The notes under the pieces were generated by a model. It saw nothing but the letters and a program-made list of their open reading frames with translations, ran no database searches and was not told the DNA's origin. The position numbers and the translations under genes were made by a program. Source: an uncultured Eubacteriales bacterium (GTDB lineage Bacteria > Bacillota > Clostridia > Oscillospirales > Acutalibacteraceae). Taken from it: DNA of 64,000 nucleotides. The stretch lies in NCBI GenBank assembly GCA_910580045.1, contig CAJTXF010000002.1, forward strand, positions 21,518-85,517. Direction: 5' to 3'. Below are positions 17,825 to 27,018 of this stretch, piece after piece (the first letter of the stretch is position 1; every line of letters begins with the position of its first letter).

Positions 17825-19750
17825 ATGTCTGTACACAAGAGCTTTGATAGGGTCTGCTGCATAATTTTAGCCGGGGTTCTGGTGATGACTGTTCTGCTTA
17901 TCAGTCAAGGTGCCACCGGCTTGGAGGCAGCCGCTCAGACTATAGGATACGAAAGCCGCCTGTTCGACACCAGCACGGTTCACCAAATCGACATCATTAT
18001 GGATAACTGGGAAGGTTTTTTGGAAACATGTGAAAACGAAGAGTACACCCTCTGCTCAATCATAATTGATGGAGAGGCCCAGCGAAACGTGGGGCTGCGG
18101 GCCAAAGGGAACACTTCTCTCACCCAAGTGGCCGCTTATGGCAACAACCGGTACAGCTTCAAAATAGAATTCGACCACTATGACAGCGCCAACACCTACC
18201 ACGGCTTGGACAAGCTGAGCCTGAACAACATTATCCAGGACAATACCTATATGAAAGATTACCTGGTTTATCAGATGATGGGGGCTTTTGGTGCGGCCTC
18301 TCCCCTATGCAGTTACGCCTGGATTACCGTAAACGGTGAGGATTGGGGACTTTATCTGGCTGTGGAAGGAATTGAGGAGAGCTTCTTGCAGCGGAACTAC
18401 GGCACAGTCGGCGGCGCTCTCTATAAGCCAGACAGCCAGAGCTTTGGCGGCGGCCGGGGCAATGGGGGCGGTTTTGATATAGCCGCTTGGCAGGCAGAGC
18501 GTGAAGAAACTGTGGAAGATACGGAAGATGACGCACTCCCATCTGGCAATCGCACTTCACCGCCAAATATGCAGAATCCGCCTTCCATGTTCCAAGGAGA
18601 GTCACCGCCCAATATGCAGTTTCCACCCATAGATGAAAATGAGGACAGCTCAAATGGCTTCCATATGCAGAATCCCCCAGATATTCAGTTTCCTTCAGAC
18701 ATAGAGGCGTTTTCCAAGCAAATGCCTCGTATGGGGCAAGGCGATGGGCCTGGAGGTATGAGCAGCAGTGATGTGTCCCTTGTCTATACAGACGACCAGT
18801 TTTCCAGCTATCAGAATATCTTCGACAACGCAAAAACAGACATTACTGACCAGGACCGCAGCCGGTTGATTGCCTCCCTCAAGCAGCTGAACGAGGGCAC
18901 AGCTATCGACCAGGTAGTGGACGTTGAACAGGTCATCCGCTATTTTGTGGTTCACAACTTTGTATGCAATTTCGACAGCTATACAGGCACAATGATACAC
19001 AACTATTATTTGTATGAAGCAGATGGACAGCTTACCATGCTGCCCTGGGACTATAACCTGGCCTTTGGCGGATTTATGGGCTCTCAGGATGCCGAAGCGT
19101 TGGTAAATTACCCCATTGACACACCAGTATCTGGCGGCGATGTAACATCCCGGCCTATGCTGGCATGGATTTTTACAACCGAAGAATACACTCAGATGTA
19201 TCACCAATATTTCTCTGAATTCATTGAAAGTTACTTTACCAGCGGTTCATTTGCCCAACTGGCAGATAACACCCGCGCTCTCATCGCTCCCTATGTGGAG
19301 AAAGACCCCACTAAGTTTTGTACCTACGAAGAGTTTGAGACTGCTGCCAGGCAAGTCAAGCAGTTCTGCCTTCTCCGTGCTGAGAGCATACGCAGCCAAT
19401 TAAACGGCTCCATTCCCTCCACCGCCTCTGGCCAAGCGCAGGACAGCAGCGCTCTTATCAATGCGTCTACTGTGGACATTGCCGCCATGGGCACAATGAA
19501 TATGGGCGGACTCCAGCAGCAGGATAACGCTGGAGACACCTTTGCGGAGATGAATCAGCCGCCAGAAATGCCTCTGGACGAGAACAAGAATAGCTTTCCC
19601 AGCAAAGACAGCCTGCAGGCTATGAAGGAGGGTTCTCCTAACCGTGCAGCAGTTCTGGATGCTTCTGACTCTTGGTGGCTGCTGGCTCTCTGTGTCTTGA
19701 TTCTCTCAGGCTCCCTCTGCCTGGCGAGGCTTTACAGAAAACGCGCCTGA
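17825..19750 (+). CDS. CotH-kinase-family protein, membrane anchored at both ends
   Basis: 641-residue extracytoplasmic protein. An N-terminal signal/anchor helix (IILAGVLVMTVLLISQG), a CotH protein-kinase-like domain, and a C-terminal transmembrane helix followed by basic residues (LYRKRA). CotH features include RAKGNTS, the Phe-Lys strand FKIEFDHY, LNNIIQDNTYMKDYL and the catalytic-loop/metal stretch LPWDYNLAFGG. Between them lies a low-complexity insert at about residues 210-310 rich in PPNMQ/NPP repeats. CotH enzymes phosphorylate spore-coat proteins in Bacillus. I take ATG 17825 with GGGGTGA just upstream; the frame is open further back inside the DUF4956 gene. It completes the trio VTC-DUF4956-CotH. 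Confidence 0.85.
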   Translation: MSVHKSFDRVCCIILAGVLVMTVLLISQGATGLEAAAQTIGYESRLFDTSTVHQIDIIMDNWEGFLETCENEEYTLCSIIIDGEAQRNVGLRAKGNTSLTQVAAYGNNRYSFKIEFDHYDSANTYHGLDKLSLNNIIQDNTYMKDYLVYQMMGAFGAASPLCSYAWITVNGEDWGLYLAVEGIEESFLQRNYGTVGGALYKPDSQSFGGGRGNGGGFDIAAWQAEREETVEDTEDDALPSGNRTSPPNMQNPPSMFQGESPPNMQFPPIDENEDSSNGFHMQNPPDIQFPSDIEAFSKQMPRMGQGDGPGGMSSSDVSLVYTDDQFSSYQNIFDNAKTDITDQDRSRLIASLKQLNEGTAIDQVVDVEQVIRYFVVHNFVCNFDSYTGTMIHNYYLYEADGQLTMLPWDYNLAFGGFMGSQDAEALVNYPIDTPVSGGDVTSRPMLAWIFTTEEYTQMYHQYFSEFIESYFTSGSFAQLADNTRALIAPYVEKDPTKFCTYEEFETAARQVKQFCLLRAESIRSQLNGSIPSTASGQAQDSSALINASTVDIAAMGTMNMGGLQQQDNAGDTFAEMNQPPEMPLDENKNSFPSKDSLQAMKEGSPNRAAVLDASDSWWLLALCVLILSGSLCLARLYRKRA

Positions 19751-19772
19751 GTGCAGAATCTTCCTGCAGCCC

Positions 19773-19801
19773 TTGACATTTGCCTCCCAAAAACGTATAA
19801 T
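19773..19801 (+). promoter_or_regulatory. Consensus sigma-A promoter of greA-lysS
   Basis: TTGACA (19773-19778) and TATAAT (19796-19801) are separated by exactly 17 bases, a perfect match to the housekeeping consensus. It lies about 70 bases before greA. Confidence 0.9.
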
Positions 19802-19872
19802 AGCAGGTATTGGCTCAGGTTTCTTCCTGGGCCTTGCCCCGATGCAGCGGGAGAAAGGAAAGTGTAGAATCT

Positions 19873-20358
19873 ATGGCAGGAAAGCAGTATTTTGTGACCG
19901 CAGAGGGCTTGGCCGCTCTGGAAAGAGAATTGGACTATCTAAAAACGGTGCGCCGCAGGGAGGTGGCCGAGAAAATAAAAGTTGCGCTGTCCTTTGGCGA
20001 CCTGTCTGAAAACAGTGAGTATGACGAGGCAAAGAATGACCAGGCCATGGTTGAGGCCCGCATCGCTGATGTAGAGGTCCTGCTGAAAAATGCTATCACC
20101 ATTGATGAGAACAAGCTGAACAATGAGACTGTATTTATTGGCTCCAAAATCAAGGCAGAGATTGTCTCTCCTACTGGTAAAGAGACACAGCGCAGCTTCC
20201 GTATTGTGGGTTCGAATGAAGCTGACCCCCGGAACGGCAAAATTTCGGATGAGTCTCCTGTAGGCAAGGCTTTGATTGGCGCCGCTGTGGGGCAGTCCAT
20301 TGATGTGGAGACACCCTCTGGCATTGCCAATTATAAGATTCTTTCCATTTCCAGATAG
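19873..20358 (+). CDS. greA: Transcription elongation factor GreA
   Basis: 161 residues, the usual GreA size. The N-terminal coiled-coil finger carries TAEGLAALERELDYLK, and the tip holds the acidic pair in GDLSENSEYDEAKNDQ that stimulates transcript cleavage by stalled RNA polymerase. The C-terminal FKBP-like domain contains the SPVGKALIGA motif. The start is ATG 19873 with AAAGGAAAG upstream; 21 further in-frame codons upstream are not family-like. It is co-transcribed with lysS, 51 bases downstream, an arrangement common in Firmicutes. Confidence 0.95.
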   Translation: MAGKQYFVTAEGLAALERELDYLKTVRRREVAEKIKVALSFGDLSENSEYDEAKNDQAMVEARIADVEVLLKNAITIDENKLNNETVFIGSKIKAEIVSPTGKETQRSFRIVGSNEADPRNGKISDESPVGKALIGAAVGQSIDVETPSGIANYKILSISR

Positions 20359-20409
20359 AGCGGAAATGACTGAGCATGGATGCAGAGAAATATTGGGGAG
20401 GTAAGTAAA

Positions 20410-21921
20410 ATGGCGAATCAGCAAGGAAACTCCTCCCAGCCTCAGGCGGCTGGCGAGGAAATGAGCGAAATTCTGCGTATCCGTCGGGAAAAGCTGTTCA
20501 AGATGCAGGAGGAAGGGCGAGACCCCTATCTGCATACCCGGTTTGAGACAGATTGCAAGGCTCAAGAAATCCTGGAGCATTTTGAGGAGCTGGAAAACCA
20601 GCCTGTTTCTGTGGCAGGCCGGATTATGAGCCGCCGGGGCATGGGCAAGGTGGCCTTTCTGGATTTGCGGGACAGCTCTGGCAGAATTCAGGTTTACGCG
20701 AAAATCGATGTGATGGGTGAAGAGCACTATAAAGCTATGCAGGCCGCGCTGGATATTGGCGACATTGTTGGCGTAAAAGGAGAGGTCTTCCGCACACAGC
20801 GTGGGGAAATTTCTGTAAAAGCCTTGGAGGTGACCATCCTCTCCAAGGCCCTGCTCCCTCTGCCGGAAAAGTATCACGGCCTGACCAACACAGATGCCCG
20901 TTACCGCCAGCGCTATCTTGATTTGATTATGAACCCGGAGGTCCGGGATGTCTTTGTCAAGCGCTCTAAGATTATCAGCGCCATTCGGGAGTATCTGGAC
21001 AGCAAGGACTTCCTGGAAGTAGAGACCCCAGTGCTGCACACTCAGGCTGGAGGCGCGGCGGCCCGGCCCTTCATCACCCATCATAACACCCTGGATATAG
21101 ATATGTACCTGCGCATCGCCCTGGAGCTGCACCTGAAGCGGCTGATTGTAGGCGGCTTTGAGCGGGTATATGAGATTGGACGCAACTTCCGCAATGAGGG
21201 CATGGACACTCGCCATAATCCAGAGTTCACCATGCTGGAATTCTATCAGGCATATACAGACATCCACGGCATGATGGACATCACCGAGGACCTGATTCGC
21301 TATACTGCCCACAAAGTGTTGGGCTCCGGCAAGGTGGAACGAGACGGGGTGGAGATTGATTTGGACAAGCCCTTTGCCCGAATCAGTATGCTGGAGGCAG
21401 TGAGGCAGTACGCTGGGGTGGATTTTGCTCAGGTAGAGACCCTAGAGCAGGCCCGGGTTCTGGCAGATGAGCATCATATCCAGTACGAGCAGCGCCACAA
21501 AAAGGGCGAGATTTTGAATCTGTTCTTTGAGGAGTTCTGCGAAGCAAAGCTGGTGCAGCCCACCTTCCTGACCGGGCACCCAGTGGACATCTCCCCCCTG
21601 GCCAAGAAGGACCCGGATAACCCTGAGTATACCCAGCGGTTTGAGCTGTTCATCTGCGGCGGCGAGTACGCCAATGCCTTTAGCGAGCTGAATGACCCCA
21701 TTGACCAGCGGGAGCGCTTTGAGACCCAGGCCGCCCAAAAGGCCGCAGGCGACGACGAGGCCTGCGATGTGGATGAAGACTTCCTCACCGCGCTGGAATA
21801 CGGCCTCCCCCCCACCGGCGGCATGGGCATGGGCGTAGACCGGCTGGTTATGCTTCTGACTGGGGCCCAGTCCATCCGGGACGTGCTGTTGTTCCCTACG
21901 ATGAAGCCAGTAGAAAATTAA
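20410..21921 (+). CDS. lysS: Lysyl-tRNA synthetase (class II)
   Basis: 503-residue class II enzyme that charges tRNA-Lys. An N-terminal OB-fold anticodon-binding domain (VAGRIMSRRGMGKVAFLDLRD) precedes the catalytic core, with motif 2 FERVYEIGRNFRNEGMD and motif 3 GMGMGVDRLVM. The start is ATG 20410 with GGGGAGG 8 bases upstream; the frame is open to 20380, but that segment carries the ribosome site. The second gene of the greA operon; a strong terminator follows. Confidence 0.97.
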   Translation: MANQQGNSSQPQAAGEEMSEILRIRREKLFKMQEEGRDPYLHTRFETDCKAQEILEHFEELENQPVSVAGRIMSRRGMGKVAFLDLRDSSGRIQVYAKIDVMGEEHYKAMQAALDIGDIVGVKGEVFRTQRGEISVKALEVTILSKALLPLPEKYHGLTNTDARYRQRYLDLIMNPEVRDVFVKRSKIISAIREYLDSKDFLEVETPVLHTQAGGAAARPFITHHNTLDIDMYLRIALELHLKRLIVGGFERVYEIGRNFRNEGMDTRHNPEFTMLEFYQAYTDIHGMMDITEDLIRYTAHKVLGSGKVERDGVEIDLDKPFARISMLEAVRQYAGVDFAQVETLEQARVLADEHHIQYEQRHKKGEILNLFFEEFCEAKLVQPTFLTGHPVDISPLAKKDPDNPEYTQRFELFICGGEYANAFSELNDPIDQRERFETQAAQKAAGDDEACDVDEDFLTALEYGLPPTGGMGMGVDRLVMLLTGAQSIRDVLLFPTMKPVEN

Positions 21922-21936
21922 GTATAAGCATATTTC

Positions 21937-21980
21937 ATGCGAGTTTATAGGTAATCTATAAACTCGCATTGTGTTATCTT
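21937..21980 (+). terminator. Strong terminator after lysS
   Basis: Perfect 14-bp stem ATGCGAGTTTATAG / CTATAAACTCGCAT with a 4-base loop, followed by TGTGTTATCTT. Confidence 0.85.
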
Positions 21981-22018
21981 ACTATAAATCATATTGGAAT
22001 CTGTGGAAGGATAAAAAG

Positions 22019-23065
22019 GTGTATAATTTTCAGAAGCAAATCGATTATCTGCTGGAAAACGCTTGTGCCAGCATTCGTTATTTGGTATATCGGGATATGC
22101 TGCACATTCCGATTGACGAGCCGTTCATGAAGGAATTGCAGGCAGAAATTCTACGACAGTCCAATGTCCAAAAGCACTTAGAGGCACAACACCCAGATGG
22201 ATGGTTCGGACAGGAACTCCACGGAAATGAGGGTATGGACCATTATATCAACGGATTGCTCAACATGGGTGTAGAACCAGGAAATCTGCATATCCAAAAA
22301 GCAATCACAGCCCTTACAACTCCTGAAACTGCATCCCAGCACAAGAATTGGTTCCGTGGCGGCGACGCTTTAGATGCCGAGGAAAGAGGCGGAAACCGCG
22401 CAATTATCGCTGGACTTTTATCATTGGTAAATGCGCCTGAGGACACCGCTATTCTCTGCGATGAAATCTCTCTTTCCCTTGAACATTTGAAAGAGGTTTT
22501 GCAGTACCATTCTGTGGACGACTTTACACTTAGAGGGAAAAACGAAAGATATTATAAGCCAAAAGCAAAGTTCCCAGGTGCAAACCACATCAATCTGCTT
22601 GCAAATACACAGGGCTGGCGCACAGGAGAAAATATGCAGATTGCTCAATCTGCGACCAAACACGCATATGAGCTGATGAAAGAATTTGACGAATATATTA
22701 CCTTTCGCAAGCCTTTCGAGTTTGGCGGAGGTTTTGTCGGGCCTTTCAACTATGATTGGAAGGCCCTGAATCCCATTAGTGAAAGACAATTTCAAGATAT
22801 AATTGAAAATCCGTATCATTTCCAATTTGGCTTCTGGCTTCGCGCCATCAGCACAGTTCCCGATTGGGCCCGGCAGAATACCGCAGCATATGAATTGCTG
22901 GCGGACAAGCTGGATAAGGATACCTTGTTTGACATGATTCCGGATAAAACTCTGAAAGCATTCAGACAGATTATGGGCAGAGAGCCCAGCTGGAGAAGGA
23001 AGGCATCCCCAAAATGCGATGTCACTTTCGCGGTACTAGAAGCCTGCATACCGGTATTAAAATAA
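22019..23065 (+). CDS. Uncharacterised protein, possible alpha-toroid fold
   Basis: 348 residues; I recognise no named family. The sequence is helical and soluble without signal or membrane segments. Motifs such as DGWFGQELHG, NRAIIAGLLSLV and a repeated helix-turn spacing recall alpha/alpha-toroid proteins of the prenyltransferase/terpenoid-cyclase type, but no catalytic DXDD is visible. GTG 22019 is preferred: GGAAGG lies 8 bases upstream; the frame is also open from a GTG at 21971, directly behind the lysS terminator and without a ribosome site. By eye the gene is more AT-rich than lysS, which may indicate transfer. It is monocistronic between two strong terminators. Confidence 0.6.
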   Translation: MYNFQKQIDYLLENACASIRYLVYRDMLHIPIDEPFMKELQAEILRQSNVQKHLEAQHPDGWFGQELHGNEGMDHYINGLLNMGVEPGNLHIQKAITALTTPETASQHKNWFRGGDALDAEERGGNRAIIAGLLSLVNAPEDTAILCDEISLSLEHLKEVLQYHSVDDFTLRGKNERYYKPKAKFPGANHINLLANTQGWRTGENMQIAQSATKHAYELMKEFDEYITFRKPFEFGGGFVGPFNYDWKALNPISERQFQDIIENPYHFQFGFWLRAISTVPDWARQNTAAYELLADKLDKDTLFDMIPDKTLKAFRQIMGREPSWRRKASPKCDVTFAVLEACIPVLK

Positions 23066-23068
23066 TGC

Positions 23069-23107
23069 AAGGAAAGAGCTCTGCCCGGCGGCCAGAGCTC
23101 TTTCCTT
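23069..23107. terminator. Strong bidirectional hairpin terminator
   Basis: Perfect 15-bp stem AAGGAAAGAGCTCTG / CAGAGCTCTTTCCTT with a 9-base loop. It sits between the convergent genes ending at 23065 and 23148. Confidence 0.85.
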
Positions 23108-23147
23108 GTGTCTATAGGCATTTTTCGCCTGCATACCCGTGAAATCT

Positions 23148-24503
23148 CTAAGATTCCCCTATCATCATCTGCATGGTGCTGTAAGTCTTTTTCGCTGCCT
23201 TTTCCAGGCCCTCAGGTGTCTGGCCGTTCTGCCGGTACTCCTGCCACATCAAAGACACCTGCTCCTTCAACGGAGTAGAGAAGTGCACGCTGTTAATCTG
23301 TCCATGTAAGAACTCAAACTGGCTGCGGTTCCAATCGCCCATATACCACTGGCCGCCGGATTTGACAACAGGCTCCTCACGGGTACCCAAATCCATGTAC
23401 ACAGGGATTCCTTCCACTGCTGCCTGATAGAATTTGGAGTTCTGCTGGGTAGATTTTGCCAGCAGAGTATCCAGCACCCGGAAGGCGTACTCAGGATAAG
23501 AAGTATTACGGTTGATGGCAGCATAGCTGGTCACCTCAGCGGTGATTCCACCGGCATCGTTATAGCGGGGCACCATCCAGTATTCCGGAGCCTCATCCCC
23601 CAGGCCGTTTGTCTTGTTTGTCATATTATACTCCCCATACTGGCCCAGCCAGCAGTTGATATAAGTACCCTCCGGGAAATCCTCCGAGGAGGAATCGTCC
23701 ATAGATTCCATCACGTTTTCTAAGAACTCCTCCTCTGTAAAGCCCAGGGCGTCGCGCTCATAGTCCAAGGGCTCACTGCACACTTCCCAGATGTCCGTTC
23801 CCAATGCGGTGTTCACTAAGAGAGGATTCCCGCTATCCAGCATCTCCCTATGGGTCATTGGAAGCTGAGACTGCTCCAACTCATAGACGCTCCTGTCATA
23901 AAGCGTTATAAACATGCTGTATCCCATAGGCAGCAGCTGCTGGCCCTCCTCTGTGCGGCCTGCTCTCATAATGACAGGGTCCAGCTTTTCCCACTCCATA
24001 TGATTGGCCTGTTTCTGGATGTACTCATCCAGAGTTAAAAAGATATGGTTCCTCATGGCCTGCTCCGGGAAGGGGAACGTCCGCCCCAGGGAATAGAATG
24101 CGTCCTTTTCCTCATCGTAGCCCATAAAGCTGTTGCTTCCCCCGCCACCGGTGGAGCAGAGGAAAATATCAGGCCCCTTCCCTGCCATCAGTTCTACCCG
24201 CAGATTGGACAGCCGGTTGCCGCGCTCTGGCTCCTCGTTACCCAGAATCTCTGTTTGGAGAATAAACTCCCGCTGATTTCCTGGAACCTCCTCCCAGAGC
24301 TTGTCCGTGTTAACATTCTGGAGCCATAAGTCCGCGTTGTCAATCCAAACTGTCAGGATTGGCATTCGCTCAGGGATTTTCTCTGCCTGAGAGCTTTCTG
24401 GCACAGGAACAAAGTCTCCATCCCCACAGCCTGCAAAGGGGAGCGCCAAGAGCAGTCCCGCCAGCAGAACAGTAAGCAGTCTTTTTCTGACACATTTTTT
24501 CAT
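23148..24503 (-). CDS. Orphan extracellular solute-binding lipoprotein
   Basis: 451 residues. The N terminus is a lipoprotein signal with lipobox FAGC (about residue 26) and an acidic linker. The body resembles family 1 solute-binding proteins of carbohydrate ABC importers: the lobe-1 motif LMAGKGPDIFL, a mid-protein GYSMFITLYDRSVYE and a C-terminal helical end. The ATG has AAAGGAGG 8 bases upstream. No permease or ATPase gene adjoins it, so it either serves a distant importer or acts as an extracytoplasmic sensor. The 337-bp region upstream, shared with the divergent ABC operon, contains the perfect dyad CCATTTT-TCAAG-AAAATGG at 24547-24565, a possible operator. Confidence 0.8.
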   Translation of the reverse strand: MKKCVRKRLLTVLLAGLLLALPFAGCGDGDFVPVPESSQAEKIPERMPILTVWIDNADLWLQNVNTDKLWEEVPGNQREFILQTEILGNEEPERGNRLSNLRVELMAGKGPDIFLCSTGGGGSNSFMGYDEEKDAFYSLGRTFPFPEQAMRNHIFLTLDEYIQKQANHMEWEKLDPVIMRAGRTEEGQQLLPMGYSMFITLYDRSVYELEQSQLPMTHREMLDSGNPLLVNTALGTDIWEVCSEPLDYERDALGFTEEEFLENVMESMDDSSSEDFPEGTYINCWLGQYGEYNMTNKTNGLGDEAPEYWMVPRYNDAGGITAEVTSYAAINRNTSYPEYAFRVLDTLLAKSTQQNSKFYQAAVEGIPVYMDLGTREEPVVKSGGQWYMGDWNRSQFEFLHGQINSVHFSTPLKEQVSLMWQEYRQNGQTPEGLEKAAKKTYSTMQMMIGES

Positions 24504-24840
24504 GTATAGAACCTCCTTTGATTTTACCTTTCTATACTATAAGAATCCATTTTTCAAGAAAATGGTTGCAGGTTTTGCAAAAAATTTTTTCTTCTGCTTC
24601 TGAATGCGTAACGCAAATTATTTCTGTCTTTTTCCTGATGTAATTCAGCAACCAGACAGCCTTTACCGCATGTGCTTTTCTCCAAATTAATTTATCAAAC
24701 GGTAATATTTACTGAATTTTTGTTGAAAAGCAGAAATCTTTACCGTATAATTGTCTTAAAATAGCTGTTACAGAGTCAGTGCTATTGTAATGGGCGTTGG
24801 ATACGCATCAATACAATAAGTAAATTATGGAGGGAAAACT
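24504..24840. promoter_or_regulatory. Divergent control region: promoter and palindromes
   Basis: Plus-strand promoter TTGAAA (24723-24728), 17 bases, TATAAT (24746-24751) for the ABC operon. A dyad CCATTTT/AAAATGG lies at 24547-24565, nearer the minus-strand lipoprotein gene. CGGTAA-TAT-TTACTG (about 24699-24713) upstream of the -35, together with TTTACCG overlapping the -10 spacer, looks like a pair of half-sites for a repressor. No gene is seen here. Confidence 0.55.
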
Positions 24841-25554
24841 ATGAGCGTGCTCTCAGCCGAAAATGTAAGCTATACATATCAGAGCAAATATCAAAAAGTG
24901 CAGGCTCTCTCCGAGGTTTCCTGCCAGTTTGAAGCAGGACTGTTCTACGCCATTGTGGGTCAGTCCGTCAGCGGGAAGACCACGCTCCTATCCATGCTGG
25001 CAGGACTGGGCACTCCTAATGAAGGTGAAATTATAGCGGAGGGCAAGTCTGTCAAGGAGATTGGCAACGAGCGCCACCGGCGGGGGAACGTGTCAGTAAT
25101 TTACCAGGCTTTCAACCTATTCCCCACCTTGAATCTTTTGGAAAACGTCATGTACCCCATGCAGATTCAAAAAGCACCCTCTGGTGAGGCAAAAACTCGG
25201 GCCAAAGAGCTTCTTTCTGCCGTAGGATTAGGTGAAGCAGACCCCCGGAAGCTCCCGGCCATGCTCTCCGGAGGCCAGCAGCAGCGAGTTGCCATTGCCC
25301 GGGCATTGGCCTCTCAGGCCAAAGTGATTTTAGCTGACGAGTCCATGGGCAATTTAGATTCCGAGAACAGCAAAAATATTATCGCCCTGCTGAAAGGCCT
25401 GGCAAAAAAAGAGGGCCGCTGTGTCATTCTGGTGACTCATGATATGAGCATCGCCGCCCAGGCAGACGTGGTGTATCGGATGAAGGACGGGAAACTGGAC
25501 ATAGTGGACATCCCAGACACTGAACGGACAGGCGGAGGTGTTCTGGGTGTATGA
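24841..25554 (+). CDS. ABC transporter ATP-binding protein, MacB/LolD-like
   Basis: 237 residues. Walker A reads GQSVSGKT (about residues 39-46, with Val at the usually small fourth position), the signature is LSGGQQQR, Walker B is VILADESMGNLD (Ser replaces the usual Pro after the catalytic Glu), and the H-loop is VTHD. The type is that of exporters and lipoprotein- or peptide-handling systems with FtsX-like permeases, not importers. GGAGGG lies 6 bases before the ATG. The permease start overlaps the end of this gene. The cognate first permease is broken, so the complex may now depend on the second permease at 27169. Confidence 0.9.
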   Translation: MSVLSAENVSYTYQSKYQKVQALSEVSCQFEAGLFYAIVGQSVSGKTTLLSMLAGLGTPNEGEIIAEGKSVKEIGNERHRRGNVSVIYQAFNLFPTLNLLENVMYPMQIQKAPSGEAKTRAKELLSAVGLGEADPRKLPAMLSGGQQQRVAIARALASQAKVILADESMGNLDSENSKNIIALLKGLAKKEGRCVILVTHDMSIAAQADVVYRMKDGKLDIVDIPDTERTGGGVLGV

Positions 25555-26928
25555 CATATATTACCAGCTCTTTTACAGAAAAGGCCGGACACTGTTATCA
25601 GTGAGCCTCGCTGTACTGCTTTGCGGCTGTATGGCCTTTTATATGGGCAACATCCGCTCAAATCAGGAGGCTCTGGATAGTTTGGCGGATACTATCCCTG
25701 TGGTGGTTCGGGTGGTCAATCGAGACGCCAGCAAAGAAAATGAGCTAAACGTCAAAACAGAGCTGTTTGACCGGTTGACCCACTCCCCTGTCCAAAACAT
25801 ACAGTGCACCACGCTGGCTGCCGGAGCGCTGGGAAAAGAAGCCCGGGCCCAGGAGCCCTTTATCGGCGGTGACGTCTCTATTGTGGCCGCCAACTCCCTG
25901 GACGCTTTAGAAGCGCCTCCGGAGGCTGTCCCCTATGCCCCCGGCATGGAAAGCGCCATATTCCAACAGGCTCAGGGAGTCTGTGCAGTGGATAATAAGA
26001 CCTATGCGCAAGAGAACATCATTGAACCAGGCAGCACCTTGGACTTTCCCGCTTATACTATGATGTGGAACCAGGCTGGTATCCGGTATCTTTCTCTTGG
26101 TGAGGTCGAGCTTAAGGAAGTACTGATTAAATCTGGTACGCATATCGTGCAGTCAATTATTTCGTCAGAGCGCATAGATTGAGTGCAGCCAATCTGGCGA
26201 TTGGCAAACGAAAGCTATGCACTATGAGGGAAAAAGTGCAAGCGAGATGCGTGCCAAGCCGCCAGGCGTGATTTAATCAGTGGTTCCTTAAAGTTGCCGC
26301 TTTGTTGGATTCCTCTCTTTCTGGCGGCAATCTGGGCAATGTATATGTACCTGTAGCGTGGCTGCGTCAACAGGCAGAGACGGCAGAGGCAGGGTTTTAC
26401 TACAGCTCTCTCAGTGTGGAACTGACAGACCCCACCCAACTCAATATCTTTAAGGAAGAACTGCCCGCTATGGGATTTATGGAGCCTGTTGACGACGCGG
26501 AGGATTTATTCTCCGGTGACGCTGTCTCCGTGGAAGATGAGCTGTTTATTAAAACGGCTGGCCAACTCCAGCAGAACCTCTCCACCTTTCAACAGTTTTT
26601 CTTTCCCTTTTTGGGGCTTGTGGTGGGACTGGCTGCATTGACAACCTTTCTGCTGCTTCGGGGCGCCAGACGGGATATTGCCATTACGATATCTTTGGGG
26701 AAGTCCAGGCTTCAAACTGGGCTGAGCTATGTGCTGACCCAGATTATCACCCAGTTTACGGGCTGCGTGGTTATTTTTCCAATCATGAAGTTGGTTCTGA
26801 ATCTTTCGCTTACCTCCTGCCTGGCTATCTGCGGCAGCTTCCTGCTATGCAGCACGATAGGCTCAGTTTTTGCTCTGCTTCTGCTGCTTCGCTTTGATGT
26901 AATGGCTTTACTGCTGCGGACAGAGTAA
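25547..26928 (+). pseudogene. FtsX-like ABC permease split by a MITE insertion
   Basis: The N-terminal half (GTG 25547, GGAGG 8 bases upstream) reads VYDIYYQLFYRKGRTLL and one transmembrane helix. It stays in family frame until codon CTT at 26111. There a 172-bp element plus a TTAA duplication interrupts it, shifting the frame and leading to a stop at 26180-26182. The C-terminal half resumes at 26292 in another frame with KVAALLDSSLSGG and ends with three membrane helices at 26928. Removing 26116-26291 restores one continuous 401-residue frame (GEVELK-VAALLD). The original protein had an N-terminal helix, an extracytoplasmic domain and an FtsX-type C terminus. As it stands no full product can be made. 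Confidence 0.88.
26116..26287. mobile_element. MITE-like non-autonomous element, 172 bp
   Basis: Terminal inverted repeats: left GGAAGTACTGATTAAATC (26116-26133) and right GATTTAATCAGTGGTTCC (26270-26287), 16 of 18 pairing. Subterminal inverted repeats TGGTACGCATATCG (26134-26147) and CGAGATGCGTGCCA (26243-26256) pair except at two positions. The element is flanked by TTAA on both sides (26112-26115 and 26288-26291). It contains no transposase frame. Exact restoration of the permease on removal proves insertion. The parent transposon family is unknown to me. Confidence 0.85.
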
Positions 26929-27018
26929 CCCGGAGGAGCTTGCTCAGGGCGCAGCGGTCTGCCCTTCCCGGGGAGATGGCCTGGCAGAATCTATTAGAGC
27001 CTGGGGATAAAGCTCCTC

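Noticed and set aside
19939..21312. 457-codon minus-strand frame across greA and lysS
   Set aside because: It spans two well-identified genes on the other strand and shows no family features.
26116..26287. A complete insertion sequence
   Set aside because: At 172 bp it has terminal repeats and a target duplication but no room for a transposase; it is a non-autonomous element.
26302..26928. An independent 208-residue membrane protein gene
   Set aside because: No ribosome site; removing the MITE joins it in frame to the upstream permease half.
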